Part shown: positions 5,052 through 5,207 of the stretch, piece after piece
How positions within the stretch are numbered: the first letter of the stretch is position 1
Layout of the letters: every line of letters begins with the position of its first letter
From: Verrucomicrobiota bacterium
Lineage (GTDB): Bacteria > Verrucomicrobiota > Verrucomicrobiia > Chthoniobacterales > UBA10450
DNA: 5,207 bases
Reading direction: 5' to 3'
NCBI GenBank assembly: GCA_003218785.1
Contig: QHOM01000287.1
Location: 1 to 5,207, forward strand
Position numbers and translations under genes: made by a program
Notes under the pieces: generated by a model
Told to the model about the DNA's origin: nothing
The model's input: the letters and a program-made list of their open reading frames with translations, nothing else
Databases searched by the model: none

Positions 5052-5207
5052 AACCGAGGCGATCGGGCGCCGATTTGCGAAGGATGTCAATGTTGGATCG
5101 ATTCTGGCCCTCGAAGGCGAACTGGGGAGCGGCAAAACTCAATTTGTGAAAGGTCTGGTTGCCGGACTGGGAAGCAGCGCAGCCGTCACCAGCCCTACGT
5201 TTACAAT
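5020..5207 (+). CDS. tsaE: TsaE, t6A tRNA-modification ATPase, 3' end missing
   Basis: The first 62 residues of a TsaE (YjeE) protein run off the right edge. They begin MATFISKTPTETEAIGRRFA, continue to the Walker A loop GELGSGKT (33-40, K39) with QFVKG after it, and reach SPTF (58-61), the conserved SPT[FY] segment. TsaE works with TsaB and TsaD to make N6-threonylcarbamoyladenosine at position 37 of tRNAs reading ANN codons; its ATP hydrolysis resets the complex. Family proteins are about 150 residues, so more than half is missing. GTG 5020 is chosen as start because it is the first start-type codon at the right distance before the conserved T.TE helix. No ATG exists in frame nearby. It overlaps the end of thiL by 32 bases and has no clear Shine-Dalgarno, so translation is probably coupled to thiL. 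Confidence 0.93.
   Translation, partial: MATFISKTPTETEAIGRRFAKDVNVGSILALEGELGSGKTQFVKGLVAGLGSSAAVTSPTFT

Noticed and set aside
4934..5149. Plus-strand 71-residue open frame across the thiL/tsaE junction
   Set aside because: It is a third frame over two recognised genes; its apparent repeats come from the heptamer array.

Overview
The window reads as a chromosomal fragment of a Gram-negative-type bacterium with moderately high GC, most likely a soil Verrucomicrobiota (Spartobacteria / Chthoniobacter-like). That assignment is inferred from the flavour of the proteins and of the short dispersed repeats; no rRNA or phylogenetic marker was available to test it. Most of the content is housekeeping or stress-related. 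I see no transposase, phage gene or CRISPR array.

Left part (1-1977, + strand): the 3' part of a PaaI-like hotdog thioesterase gene runs in from the left edge. Its stop codon lies inside a compact palindromic repeat (336-389) that can fold into a three-way junction. After a short intergenic spacer come a DUF1203 gene (449-916) and a full-length ada gene (913-1977), joined by an ATGA stop/start overlap. Ada repairs alkylated DNA and controls the adaptive response. The DUF1203 protein is of unknown function but is translationally tied to it. The sequence AAAGCGCA, the classical E. coli Ada box, lies just before the DUF1203 start.

Middle (1978-2410): a tRNA-Arg(TCT) gene lies on the minus strand, convergent with ada. 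Its leader and trailer carry a perfect 9-bp inverted repeat that would pair in the precursor. About 300 bp follow with no supportable protein gene, only a weak tRNA promoter and some small palindromes.

Right part (2411-5207, + strand): a tight gene cluster contains an S49 signal peptide peptidase (sppA) broken by a frameshift plus an apparent internal deletion, a CPBP-family intramembrane protease, thiamine-monophosphate kinase (thiL) and the start of tsaE (ATPase for t6A tRNA modification). Spacing is 12 bp, an ATGA overlap and a 32-bp overlap, so this looks like one operon.

The most interesting non-gene signal is at gene ends. Short heptanucleotide tandem repeats lie in the 3' ends of both thiL (4983-5010, CATCNAA x4) and, more degenerately, ada (1959-1979). 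A structured palindrome covers the stop codon of the thioesterase gene. Repeat material seems to be tolerated, or even to supply C-terminal codons and stop codons, at several gene ends in this genome.
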